A DNA stretch of 64,000 nt. Origin: Chryseobacterium viscerum. GTDB taxonomy: Bacteria > Bacteroidota > Bacteroidia > Flavobacteriales > Weeksellaceae. The notes below the pieces were generated by a model. That model saw nothing but the letters and a program-made list of their open reading frames with translations. It searched no databases and was not told where the DNA came from. The position numbers were made by a program, and so were the translations under genes. Positions 18,363 through 27,332 of the stretch are shown one piece after another. Each line of letters begins with the position of its first letter. Within the stretch, counting starts at the first letter, position 1. The stretch lies in NCBI RefSeq assembly GCF_002899945.2, contig NZ_PPEG02000006.1, positions 1 to 64,000 on the forward strand, read 5' to 3'.

Positions 18363-20858
18363 TTAATCTACTTTCCAGCTTAGCTTTTCTTCTTCATTAT
18401 TCCAGTCCACATGAATGGTTTGTCCGGATTTCACTTCTTCTCTTACAATCATTTTAGAGATCGGTCTGGCCAGCTGTGCCCGAATAACTCCGGAAATCTG
18501 TCTTGCTCCGTATTTGCTGCTAAATCCTCCCAGTGCAAGGTTTCTTACAGCATCTTCGGTGATTGTTAAAGCAATTCCCAATCTCGTTAATGAAGTATGA
18601 AGTGATTTCAACTGAATATTAAAGATTCTTTCTGCAATTGATTCTGTGATCGGTGCAAAAGGAATAATCTCTGTAATTCTTGCCAGAAATTCAGGTCTGA
18701 ATCGTCCTGAATTTGACATGATCTGCATGAGTGATGATGATCCCGGGATTTTACCTTCTTCAAACTGTTTTACAATTTCTTCACTTCCGATATTGGAGGT
18801 GAATAGGATCAATGCATTGCTGAAATCTCCTTCTTTTCCTAATTTATCATGAACTTTTCCTTCATCCATAATCTGAAGGAATACATCAAAAACAGAATGG
18901 TGGGCTTTTTCAATTTCGTCAAACAAAACAACGGTGTAAGGCTGTTGTCTGATCTTATTTACAAGCATACCTCCTTCTTCGTATCCTACATATCCCGGAG
19001 GCGCTCCATATAATAATGCTGCGGAATGTTCTTCTTTAAATTCTGACATATCAAAACGCACCATTGCCTTTTCATCGTTGAAAAGTAATTCTGCCATTGA
19101 TTTTGCCAGCTCTGTTTTACCGGTTCCGGTAGGTCCCAGAAGGAAGAAAGATCCGATAGGCTGCCCTGGTTTATTCAATCCGCTTCGGTTTTCAACGATA
19201 GCATCAGAAAGGATTTTTAGTGCATGATCCTGCCCTACAACTCTGTTCAGGAGAAGAGATTCCATATTCAGGAGTTTTTCTTTTTCCTGAGCCTGAATCT
19301 TCCCGATTGGGATATTTGTTTTAGCAGCCATTACAGCGGCCAATTCCAGTCTGTCTACTTTTTCTCTTTTCTTCGCAGCATGCTGTATAAGCTCTGCATA
19401 GGTATCTTCAATAATTTTCTGAATCTGATCTACTGGCATAGAGTTGTCTATCGACGGCTGTTCGCTCAAGGAACCCCAAAGAATTGGGCTTATTTTATCT
19501 CTCAGCAGGTTATACGTCCAGATGAGTTCATCAGCTTTATCTTTGTTGTCTGCATATTCTTCTTCTAATATGGCATCATAGCTTACTTTCCAGCTATCCA
19601 ATTCTTTTTCAGAAAGCTCATCAAGCATTTTGATAGCAGCCATTGTTCTGTCTAACAAGTCGATTGCAGCATCCGGTAATTTTTTACCTTTTGCATATCT
19701 TTTCGCCAGACGTACACATTCCGGAATAGCTGTTTTTTCCACTTCAATACCGTGGTGTTTTTTGTATCCTTCAAGAAGGACATCAATCATTTTCACACAG
19801 GTCTTCTCATCCGGCTCATGAACGGTTAAAACCTCAAAACGGCGGTTGAAAGCCTGTTCCGGCTCTATAATTTTTCTATATTCTTCCTGAGTTGTAGCCC
19901 CAATTACGGTAATCTCACCTCTGGCAAGCTCAGGTTTAAGAAGGTTGGCAACGTTTCCGATGCTTCCTTTCGGGTCTAAAAGGGTATGGATTTCATCAAT
20001 GAAGAGAATAGCTTTTTCAATTTTCTTACATTCATTGATTACTTTTTTCAGGCGGTCTTCAATTTCGCCTTTATAAGAGGTTCCGGCTAATAATGCTCCG
20101 GTGTCCAGTTCCAAAAGAGTACCGTTTTTAAGCATTTCAGGGACATTTCCTTTGATAATTTCAGTAGCAAAACCTTCAACCAATGCAGTCTTTCCCACAC
20201 CAGGTTCTCCAATGATAATCACGTTTGGTTTGCTTCTTCGGCAAAGGATTTCTACCAGCATTCTGAGTTCTTTATCCCTACCGATAATATTTTCAACCTC
20301 TCCTTTTCTCGCCTGTGCGGTTCTGTCTACACAATAGCTTTTAATGGAAGGAAAAGAAGAATCTGAATAGTCTGAACCATTTGAAAATAGGGAAGAGAAA
20401 TTTCCATCTTCTGAGACCGTAAACGGTGTATCTTTTCTATATAGATTGAATATCTCATGTTCTCGCAATGGAAGCGATTTCAGCTGCTGAAGTGAGAATA
20501 CAATCTGTGGTTTTACGATTGCTGTCAGAATACATATTGGAGTAATCTCATCCAATCCTAATTTTAAACGGATATCGTCAGCTTCTTCTACAAGGGTATC
20601 TACCGCATCATCCTGTCCTACTTCATCAGGAAGATGGTTGGTTTTGGGATATTCTTCAATGCGGACATCTGCCCATTCATAGAAATAACCTGGATCTTTA
20701 TCTATACTTTTCAGGAATTCATTCAGCCCGATATCTTTATGCATTAAAGCCTGCAGGATATGCGGGCCACCATAAGTTCCATTATAATTTTCCTTCGCTA
20801 TCGACTGAGCAATGTGAAATAGCTGTTTTACTGTTTCGTTGGTTACTAGTACTCCCAT
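18363..20858 (-). CDS. tssH: T6SS ATPase TssH (ClpV)
   Basis: An 831-residue Clp/Hsp100 protein with an amino-terminal double Clp repeat (about 1-150), AAA+ module 1 (Walker A GEPGVGKTALVEG, Walker B ILFIDEIH), a shortened middle domain, AAA+ module 2 (Walker A GPTGTGKTELAKS, Walker B VVLFDEIEKAH) and a carboxy D2-small domain. It lacks the ClpP-binding loop context of ClpA/C as far as can be judged, and it sits among T6SS genes, so ClpV is preferred over ClpB. ClpV disassembles contracted sheath so that subunits can be reused. It is followed by the transglycosylase. Confidence 0.85.
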   Translation of the reverse strand: MGVLVTNETVKQLFHIAQSIAKENYNGTYGGPHILQALMHKDIGLNEFLKSIDKDPGYFYEWADVRIEEYPKTNHLPDEVGQDDAVDTLVEEADDIRLKLGLDEITPICILTAIVKPQIVFSLQQLKSLPLREHEIFNLYRKDTPFTVSEDGNFSSLFSNGSDYSDSSFPSIKSYCVDRTAQARKGEVENIIGRDKELRMLVEILCRRSKPNVIIIGEPGVGKTALVEGFATEIIKGNVPEMLKNGTLLELDTGALLAGTSYKGEIEDRLKKVINECKKIEKAILFIDEIHTLLDPKGSIGNVANLLKPELARGEITVIGATTQEEYRKIIEPEQAFNRRFEVLTVHEPDEKTCVKMIDVLLEGYKKHHGIEVEKTAIPECVRLAKRYAKGKKLPDAAIDLLDRTMAAIKMLDELSEKELDSWKVSYDAILEEEYADNKDKADELIWTYNLLRDKISPILWGSLSEQPSIDNSMPVDQIQKIIEDTYAELIQHAAKKREKVDRLELAAVMAAKTNIPIGKIQAQEKEKLLNMESLLLNRVVGQDHALKILSDAIVENRSGLNKPGQPIGSFFLLGPTGTGKTELAKSMAELLFNDEKAMVRFDMSEFKEEHSAALLYGAPPGYVGYEEGGMLVNKIRQQPYTVVLFDEIEKAHHSVFDVFLQIMDEGKVHDKLGKEGDFSNALILFTSNIGSEEIVKQFEEGKIPGSSSLMQIMSNSGRFRPEFLARITEIIPFAPITESIAERIFNIQLKSLHTSLTRLGIALTITEDAVRNLALGGFSSKYGARQISGVIRAQLARPISKMIVREEVKSGQTIHVDWNNEEEKLSWKVD

Positions 20859-21121
20859 TTATAATTTTCTTATATTAATATATTTGCGTTCTGTTTTAAT
20901 GTGCTTCAGATTTGATGGTATTGATGTGTATTTTTCATCCCTGATTAACAGAGAATCAAAAAACGTTCTTTTGTCTAGCTAAAATTAAATATTTTATTCT
21001 AAACGATATAAAGATAGTTAATTCTTCACTCAGAGAAGTAACAACCGTATTTTTTTCTTTTCCAGGATGATCCCGGTATTATAATATCCTGACAAATTCT
21101 TCTCCTGAACCCTGTTTTTAT

Positions 21122-21793
21122 TTACATATTCAAAAAATATAATAACATCAGACTGATCCACTGAAGTCCTATGTAGATATAAAATATCATCGCTGAGGGT
21201 TCTGCCAGTTCATATAATTTTTCAATAAGTGTGGTTTTAATGATATCGGAAAAGTCTGCATTTTCTGCTCCCAGATTCAATTCATCAAACTTTATTTTAT
21301 TTAAGGCATAGCCTAAGATGCGCTTGAGAATTTTATTTTCTGAACTGTTTTTAAATTCATTCAACAGTTTCACTTTAGCAATGGCAAAATCTGCACTGGT
21401 TCTGATAACCGTGGGCTGTTTTGCTTTAAATACATTGATGATTTTATCTATAAAAGGAACAACAATCGTCTTTGAATGATCCTGCAACAGTTTACTGATC
21501 ACCACAGACATCGCATATTTTGTGGCAAAAACAATTGTAAAAAACGGAGCAATGATCATCAGCAAATAAAAAATAGATGCAGAAACCGGTTTGGCCTTAA
21601 TTGTTGTTATTAAAAATGCAAGAACTCCTGTATGCCCCAATCCCGGCCCTAAACGGTCTGATAAAATATAAATCCCCAATACAAAGGTGATGAGTGTTGA
21701 TAGGATTCCTATTGCATAGATTTTCAATATACTGAAGATGAATACTGCGGATAATTTGGAAAAGTATTTCAGGTGATCAGTGATTTTGTTCAT
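21122..21793 (-). CDS. Multi-span membrane protein in the T6SS locus
   Basis: 223 residues from the ATG at 21793; an upstream in-frame TTG at 21835 is the alternative. There are about three hydrophobic segments in the first 105 residues, a polar helical region (about 110-190) and one carboxy-terminal span (about 200-222). No named family is recognised. It lies between hcp copy 3 and clpV in the same direction. It could be a lineage-specific part of the membrane complex, or a diverged TssN, although the topology does not clearly match TssN. Confidence 0.55.
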   Translation of the reverse strand: MNKITDHLKYFSKLSAVFIFSILKIYAIGILSTLITFVLGIYILSDRLGPGLGHTGVLAFLITTIKAKPVSASIFYLLMIIAPFFTIVFATKYAMSVVISKLLQDHSKTIVVPFIDKIINVFKAKQPTVIRTSADFAIAKVKLLNEFKNSSENKILKRILGYALNKIKFDELNLGAENADFSDIIKTTLIEKLYELAEPSAMIFYIYIGLQWISLMLLYFLNM

Positions 21794-21838
21794 TATTGTT
21801 TTTTCGGTTATTATAGTTTTTTGCTGCGCATTCAAGTC

Positions 21839-21873
21839 AAAAAAGACCGCCTTAAATAGGGACAGTCTTTTTC
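21839..21873 (-). terminator. Terminator of hcp copy 3
   Basis: On the minus strand AAAAAGACTGTC pairs imperfectly with GGCGGTCTTTTTT around an A/T-rich loop and ends in six T. It separates hcp from the membrane protein gene. Confidence 0.7.
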
Positions 21874-21901
21874 TTATGAATGTTGATAATGTGTATAAAT
21901 T

Positions 21902-22309
21902 CTAGCTGGATGGCCAAAGTCCTGCATATTGAGAAGTACCATAGTCAATGGTTTCAGCACTGATTACGAAGCTGATCAGCATACTGTTGCTGTCTACTGC
22001 ATCAAACTCAACCTGGTGCTGGATAACATATCCGTTCTGCCAGTTCAAAGTAATCAATTTTCCTTCTTCATGAGATTTATTAAAAGTAATTTCTCCCACT
22101 GTAGGCTTGTACTTACCATTTAACAGGCTTTCAAGGATATCAGATTTTTCTGTTGCTTCTACGGTTACTTTGATAAGAGCGTTAGAAGGATCTGATGCTA
22201 CACGTCCTGATACGTCTGTAGATCGGGATACGCTGTAGTTCATTTTTAACAGCTTTTGTCCTTCACCATTGTTGAATTTTAAGATTCCTCTTGAATTGCT
22301 TTCGGCCAT
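21902..22309 (-). CDS. tssD: T6SS-iii tube protein TssD (Hcp), copy 3
   Basis: 135 residues, the shortest copy, ending AGLWPSS. It differs from the others at a handful of places (AESNSRG, TVGE, EEGKL, QHQVEF). It is an inner-tube subunit of the T6SS. Like the other two copies it is monocistronic with the same operator pair upstream (22419-22455). It is the copy nearest to the tssR operon. Confidence 0.92.
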   Translation of the reverse strand: MAESNSRGILKFNNGEGQKLLKMNYSVSRSTDVSGRVASDPSNALIKVTVEATEKSDILESLLNGKYKPTVGEITFNKSHEEGKLITLNWQNGYVIQHQVEFDAVDSNSMLISFVISAETIDYGTSQYAGLWPSS

Positions 22310-22361
22310 GATTAGTAAATTTTAATCGTTAGTAATATTTTGTGATTCAGTGATTGTGTAG

Positions 22362-22455
22362 CAAATATAGAGGCTCTTTTCCTCTAAAAAAAACTTTTCA
22401 ATATAAATCTGAGAAATTGTAGTAGTTCTACTACTTATTGTCGTAATTCTACGAT
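22362..22455 (-). promoter_or_regulatory. hcp copy 3 promoter and paired palindromic operator
   Basis: The elements GTAGTAGTTCTACTAC (22419-22434) and GTCGTAATTCTACGAT (22440-22455) have a 21-bp period. On the minus strand the -7 element TATATTTG is at 22369-22362, exactly 50 bp from the operator edge. The first element here has changed its last bases in a way that extends its own symmetry. Confidence 0.78.
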
Positions 22456-22616
22456 AATAGATTTACATATGTTTTTATAACACCCATGAATAAAGCATTT
22501 TACGGTATATCCCATTTTTAAGATAAAAATAAATTTTACACATGAAAGAGAAATAATCAGAGGATTCAGGGGGTAAAGTTTGCGATCATCGTTTCTAATT
22601 TCATCTTCACAGCACA

Positions 22617-22646
22617 AAAAAAGCAGAAGTAGATACTTCTGCTTTT
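22617..22646 (-). terminator. Terminator of the tssO-tssR operon
   Basis: A perfect 12-bp stem AAAAGCAGAAGT / ACTTCTGCTTTT around AGAT, followed on the minus strand by a T run. It lies 20 bp past the tssR stop. Confidence 0.88.
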
Positions 22647-22666
22647 GATATGATAAAATGAATTTC

Positions 22667-25072
22667 TTAATGCTTAGTATATTCCGGTTGTTCTCTCGGA
22701 ATTCTTGTCGGTGTAAAATACTCATTAAGCCAGTAAAAAGTCTGCCCGTTTTGCTGGATCTTTACAGCAGGGTTATTTCTGTTGGCAAGCATTCTGTCTG
22801 CCAGATTTTTATAATGTTGGAAATAATTTCTTACTGTTTCATTAGGAACAATTTTCGATTTCTTCCAGCCTTTCAGCTTATACTTAGCCATCAGCTCTTC
22901 ATCAGAAAGGTCAAAACCTGTACTCATACCAATAGCATAAGACATTGGCAGCTCATAAAGATCTCCTTTATCCAGGAATTTGATGGTTGGATTGTACTTC
23001 TTCAGCAGCTTTACATACTCTTTCACTGCTCTCGCCTGATTAAAGTCTGCACGGTCTGCCTGAGTATTTCTGTATACTTCAGTATAAAAAGTTTTTAAGT
23101 TATCATACTCAGATTCAGAAATAAGAATTCCTTTTTCTATTCCCGGTGTAAAGTCTTTCAGATCTTTTGGAATATATCCTTTTACAAGGAATGGACTTCC
23201 GTAGTTGATCAGCTGTGCTGCAATTCCTGCAGAAACCGGATTGGTAAGTCCTGGATACAGGTATTTATATTTTAAATCAACATCTGTTCTTCCTGCTCCT
23301 ACTGATGAATGGAAATATTCATTAAGCGACTTATCAACAGTCTGATTGTCTAAAGTAACCTGTGAAATAAGGCTGTCAACAGATTTTTTCAGGAATCCTG
23401 GAGTCGTGATATCTCCTTTTTTAGGGAAAATAACAAATCCCTGAGACATACTCTGCTTAGGATAAGCTAGAGAGAAGAATCCGGCATCACCTTCCACAAG
23501 GCTGAAATTATTCTTGGTAAGAACATCATACTGGTTGATGATCTTTTGTTTTTTAAGTTCAGCAATATTTTTGGCCGTATTGGTAACCACATTTTCTGCC
23601 ATCAATACGAAATCATTATAGTTATCTGATGATCTCGCATTGGTCTGGAACATGATCAACCTTGCCTGAGCCTGAGTCAGTGAGCTGATTACACTGTACA
23701 TATTCCCGCTTTGGTTCGCAGAGGTCCCTACAGTCACTACAATATTGGTTTCATCAGAAACGTTAGAAAGAAGGTTTCCGGCTGCTGTAAGAGCTTCTCC
23801 TACCGGCTGATACCCATTATTGCTTGCGCAGTTCATTTCATTCGTTTTCTGATCAATAAACGTGGAGATCTTACTGTAGTCTGTACTAAGATTTGATACA
23901 GAAATATTCTCCCCACAAGGGTTATTTTTGTATAAAACCACCCCGTATTTAACATTATTAAAATAAGATGGCTTTTCGAATCTAAGCTGTAGATCCTGCA
24001 GTAATGATTTTACAATAGGGGCATAAGGTGCATTTCCTGCACTTACATCCAACGCAAAGACAATATTGATATTTTTATCTCTTTCTGTAATCTCTCTGTA
24101 ACGGTCAAAATAAATAGGTTCACCCAGAACATTGGATACAAAGTTCTTGCTGTAATCTAAAATATTGGTGAAGTATTTTGTTTTGGAATCCAGGGTTGGA
24201 GCTTCTTCTAATGGTAAGCTTACAGGGAAAATATTTTCCAGGGGCCTTCTTTTGTTCACATCTGTAAGAAGAATCGCCGTTTTGTTTTCGGCGTCTGATG
24301 CAGATCCTCCAGGATATCCTTCATGAATTCCCAAGGCAGAATCGTTGATCCCTGTTGTATTTTTAAGTTTAATCGCAGAACGTTCTCCCCAGGTAGAGAT
24401 GACATTGGAACTCACCCATCCGTAAAGGCCTTTCCCGATGCTATCTATATCTATTGAAGGTTTTTTACCTACTAAAAATCGCTTGTTATTTTCAGCTTGT
24501 TTGTAGACATATACAATTTGTCCGTTTGGAATTTTCACCTTGGCTGCTTCAATAAGACTTGGTGAATTGAACACCATAATGGAGTCATTTTTATAATACC
24601 TTTCAGCATTCTTGATGACTTCGCTGTTACTTGGCACTACTGCTACTCTTACAGGATATCCTGTTTTTTCGCTCTTTAAAGCATTGTTCCAAAGAAGAAG
24701 GTCAGATTCCGGAATCCAGCCATATGTTTTGATTGATTTTGACGAAACTTTTTTCATTAAAGCATCCGGAACATATTCCGCTACCTTTACCATTCCGTCT
24801 CTATGTTTTAAAACCATTAATGGCTCAAGGAATTTCACTTCTTTGTAAGACTTCTCGTCATCTTTATCCAAATAAGCCGTATTTCTTGATCTGTCTGAAA
24901 TAACAATCCATGGAACTGACTTTTTAGGATAACCGTTAACGACAGGGGAAGCATCCACCTGCCCGTACTGTGACGGCTCTGGGGTTTTCTTTGACGGTAA
25001 CTTTACCTGGCAACTCGTCAATAATACTGATAACCCTATATAATATGCTGCTAGAGGAAATTTATTTTTCAT
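22667..25072 (-). CDS. tssR: T6SS-iii lipoprotein TssR
   Basis: An 801-residue lipoprotein with lipobox LLTSC (Cys21). The amino part (about 50-230) has SH3-like segments. The middle (about 340-490) is a von Willebrand A-like domain, with INIVFALDVSAG in place of the usual DxSxS metal site. The carboxy part (about 560-800) is of unknown fold. TssR is one of the proteins that replace the TssJLM membrane complex in Bacteroidota T6SS-iii. It is the last gene of a four-gene leftward operon and has its own strong terminator. Confidence 0.82.
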   Translation of the reverse strand: MKNKFPLAAYYIGLSVLLTSCQVKLPSKKTPEPSQYGQVDASPVVNGYPKKSVPWIVISDRSRNTAYLDKDDEKSYKEVKFLEPLMVLKHRDGMVKVAEYVPDALMKKVSSKSIKTYGWIPESDLLLWNNALKSEKTGYPVRVAVVPSNSEVIKNAERYYKNDSIMVFNSPSLIEAAKVKIPNGQIVYVYKQAENNKRFLVGKKPSIDIDSIGKGLYGWVSSNVISTWGERSAIKLKNTTGINDSALGIHEGYPGGSASDAENKTAILLTDVNKRRPLENIFPVSLPLEEAPTLDSKTKYFTNILDYSKNFVSNVLGEPIYFDRYREITERDKNINIVFALDVSAGNAPYAPIVKSLLQDLQLRFEKPSYFNNVKYGVVLYKNNPCGENISVSNLSTDYSKISTFIDQKTNEMNCASNNGYQPVGEALTAAGNLLSNVSDETNIVVTVGTSANQSGNMYSVISSLTQAQARLIMFQTNARSSDNYNDFVLMAENVVTNTAKNIAELKKQKIINQYDVLTKNNFSLVEGDAGFFSLAYPKQSMSQGFVIFPKKGDITTPGFLKKSVDSLISQVTLDNQTVDKSLNEYFHSSVGAGRTDVDLKYKYLYPGLTNPVSAGIAAQLINYGSPFLVKGYIPKDLKDFTPGIEKGILISESEYDNLKTFYTEVYRNTQADRADFNQARAVKEYVKLLKKYNPTIKFLDKGDLYELPMSYAIGMSTGFDLSDEELMAKYKLKGWKKSKIVPNETVRNYFQHYKNLADRMLANRNNPAVKIQQNGQTFYWLNEYFTPTRIPREQPEYTKH

Positions 25073-25119
25073 CCTATTTTATCTTTTAATGATTGGCGCA
25101 TCCGTAATATCGGACGATA

Positions 25120-26031
25120 TTATTTGCTTTGGTTGATTTCTACTTTAGTTACACACTCCTGCTTATCATCCAGATTTACTTTTACCGTCTGGATAACCGT
25201 GTTTTTATCAAACTGAAGGCCTGCACAATACATGTAGAAGTTATTCACTTTACTGTCATTTACCTTTACTACTGTATTTTCATTGTTACACAGGTAGGTT
25301 TTCAAAAGATAATTATAATGCATATTGAAGCTGTTTCCATTGGCGATCTGCTGCAGGTGATACTTGAAATCATTATCTACTTTTGCATAAGAGTCTTCTA
25401 CAGATACTTCATCTTCTGCAAGAGCATCATAAGCCGGAAGAATTTTGATACGGTGATAGATAGGCTCCTGGGTTTCTTCAGTGTACAGAGTTACCAGATA
25501 ATCTCCAGGTTTTTTATAAGAATAGATCGTAAATTTATCCTTGGCATCTGTATTTCCTGATTCTCCGAATTTCCATGCAAACTGCTTGGCGTCAGAAACG
25601 GCCCGAAAAGTTACGTTCTCATTTTGCATAGCCTGAGTGACAGCTTCGATAGTTGTCGTCGATTTTGCGCTATCTTTAGGCTTCTGAACGCTTCTTGCGC
25701 CTACCATTACAGGGAAGGATTTCGTATACTTATTGTCAACGATCAAGCTCACCTGATAATATCCCGGTTTATTATAGAAGTGAATTCCACTGTTTTTATC
25801 TGAAGTTGTCCCATCTCCGAAATTCCATCTTTTGGTTTTTGCAAACTGGGTTTTATCTTCGAATAAAAGGGTGTCTCCTACCGCCAGTGAAGACGGATAA
25901 ACCACTCCAACAATATCATCGGCTGAATGGATTACTTTTTTCTGCAGCCACAGAACAACCAATGCTGCGATGAGCAAAGTTGCAATAACACCGATAATAA
26001 TGTTCTTCTTGTTCTTTTGAAAATAATTCAT
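25120..26031 (-). CDS. T6SS-iii membrane-anchored PKD-domain protein (TssP/TssQ class)
   Basis: 303 residues. There is one amino-terminal membrane span (about 11-30) and then a periplasmic part with two PKD-like beta domains, first RWNFGDGTTS (about 70) and FYNKPGYYQVSLIV, then FAWKFGESGN and YSYKKPGDYLVTLYT. A carboxy domain (about 210-303) with paired cysteines follows. It lies between TssR and the small single-span proteins and is probably part of the T6SS-iii envelope complex. Which of the TssN-R names applies cannot be fixed from sequence reading alone. Confidence 0.7.
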   Translation of the reverse strand: MNYFQKNKKNIIIGVIATLLIAALVVLWLQKKVIHSADDIVGVVYPSSLAVGDTLLFEDKTQFAKTKRWNFGDGTTSDKNSGIHFYNKPGYYQVSLIVDNKYTKSFPVMVGARSVQKPKDSAKSTTTIEAVTQAMQNENVTFRAVSDAKQFAWKFGESGNTDAKDKFTIYSYKKPGDYLVTLYTEETQEPIYHRIKILPAYDALAEDEVSVEDSYAKVDNDFKYHLQQIANGNSFNMHYNYLLKTYLCNNENTVVKVNDSKVNNFYMYCAGLQFDKNTVIQTVKVNLDDKQECVTKVEINQSK

Positions 26032-26079
26032 AGTTAATAATTGTGATGTGTTTTATGTGTAGTTCCTAGTATGTATTGC

Positions 26080-26604
26080 TTATTGTATTCTTGCTTTCAG
26101 ATCCTGCTCACGCTGATAAAGCTTATTCTGCTTATCTTTAAATCCAATTCTGCATTCATCTACCTGTTTCTGGAAAATTTTGATGTCTTCCGAGGTTGTT
26201 GAAATGACTTTTTTGTCATCAAAATACATTTTATAGAATTTGGCAATCTGAGGGTAGGCATCTTTTCGGATATCAACAACGTCGGTACCATTGAAATAGC
26301 TGTTAAGGTCATTGACCCCTAATTGAATATTATTTTCCACAAAAGGCTGTGGTCCGTCATTGGTCAGTTTTGTTATCATGGTATAAGTACTGTCCATGAT
26401 TGGCAGAACAACTTTTTGGTGTTGTTCAAATTCAGCTTTCTGCTCAAGATTCTGAATACCTCTTACATCTTCGTCTGAGAAGGGAGATACAAATCCTTTC
26501 AAAAAGATCACTCCCAAAAATAACATCGCTGTCACAAGCATCAGTATTAAATAAAAAAACTGATAATGCCTTTCTTTCTTAGATAGTGTGATTTGTCCTT
26601 GCAT
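26080..26604 (-). CDS. T6SS-iii single-span coiled-coil protein (TssO-like)
   Basis: 174 residues: a short cytoplasmic amino end, one membrane span (about 15-36), then a helical periplasmic part with a likely coiled coil at 145-174. Its size and layout match its upstream neighbour, so the two may be distant paralogues forming a pair in the envelope complex. It is 11 bp downstream of that neighbour. The TssO or TssP name is uncertain. Confidence 0.65.
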   Translation of the reverse strand: MQGQITLSKKERHYQFFYLILMLVTAMLFLGVIFLKGFVSPFSDEDVRGIQNLEQKAEFEQHQKVVLPIMDSTYTMITKLTNDGPQPFVENNIQLGVNDLNSYFNGTDVVDIRKDAYPQIAKFYKMYFDDKKVISTTSEDIKIFQKQVDECRIGFKDKQNKLYQREQDLKARIQ

Positions 26605-26615
26605 ATCTTTTCTTT

Positions 26616-27152
26616 TTATCTTCTTCTTTTACTTCCAGTGAAATTTCTCGTAGGGTCTTTTCTAAGCTCATTATTGGTCACTTTTATTTTACCCATACAT
26701 TCATCGAGATCTCTTAAAACGGTTTTCTTCTGATACTCCACTTCAATGATCTTGGCTTTCAAAGTCATCATCGGTACAATCTGCTTCATCAGTACAGCAT
26801 AATGCTTAAAGCTCTGTGCACTGTCTTTACCCATAATATTTTTAGCATCCCTCACATTATCCATAATACTGGTTCTGAGGAATACATCATTCTCCACCTT
26901 ATTGATATTAAGCTGGTTCATTTTGTCGTAAATATCATCAATGTGATCTCTCAGTACGTCACTTCGAAGCATCAGTTCTTTATACGCTTCAGCTTCCCGG
27001 CTGATCCCTTCCCGCTGTATATCATAACTCTTAAAAAAGAGAAATAAGCAAGCAAAAGTTACAACCGACAAAGCGACAAAAGACAGTATAAACTTCCAAA
27101 TGCCTATTCTGACGTCAGATTTGTTTAATTTTTTTTCCCTGTTAGAAGACAT
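26616..27152 (-). CDS. tssO: T6SS-iii transmembrane protein TssO
   Basis: 178 residues from MSSNREKKLNKS, chosen over an ATG 23 codons upstream that would put an unusual Phe/Tyr-rich stretch in front. There is one span (about 17-40) and then a long helical periplasmic region with heptad-like spacing, ending in a basic tail (GSKRRR). It is the first gene of the tssO-(tssO-like)-PKD-tssR operon and is divergent from a LuxR-type regulator across 180 bp. Confidence 0.7.
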   Translation of the reverse strand: MSSNREKKLNKSDVRIGIWKFILSFVALSVVTFACLFLFFKSYDIQREGISREAEAYKELMLRSDVLRDHIDDIYDKMNQLNINKVENDVFLRTSIMDNVRDAKNIMGKDSAQSFKHYAVLMKQIVPMMTLKAKIIEVEYQKKTVLRDLDECMGKIKVTNNELRKDPTRNFTGSKRRR

Positions 27153-27304
27153 AATTTGCGATTTGTTTGGCCTGTGAAAGTATAAAAAAAAAATTTTATG
27201 CACAATACGTAATTTCCCCAAGCCTGTTTCGTGAAAACCCTGATTAACTTAATATTAATTTCCTCTTTGATAAGTTTTTCATACATTAGACCTCTAAAAT
27301 TTTA

Positions 27305-27328
27305 AATATCATTTGCCAAATCGATATT
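27305..27328. promoter_or_regulatory. Imperfect palindrome just upstream of the LuxR-type gene
   Basis: AATATCATTTG, then C, then CAAAT-C-GATATT: an inverted repeat with one extra base in one arm, ending 4 bp before the ATG. It could be an autoregulatory or T6SS-control site. The A/T-rich context makes chance symmetry possible. Confidence 0.35.
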
Positions 27329-27332
27329 AAGA

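Noticed and set aside
18363..20858. ClpV as ClpB or ClpC
   Set aside because: The middle domain is short for ClpB and the gene sits in a T6SS locus, so TssH is the simpler call, though not beyond doubt.
22435..22725. Reading frame of 96 codons on the minus strand
   Set aside because: It overlaps the tssR 3' end and its terminator in another frame and has no recognisable features.
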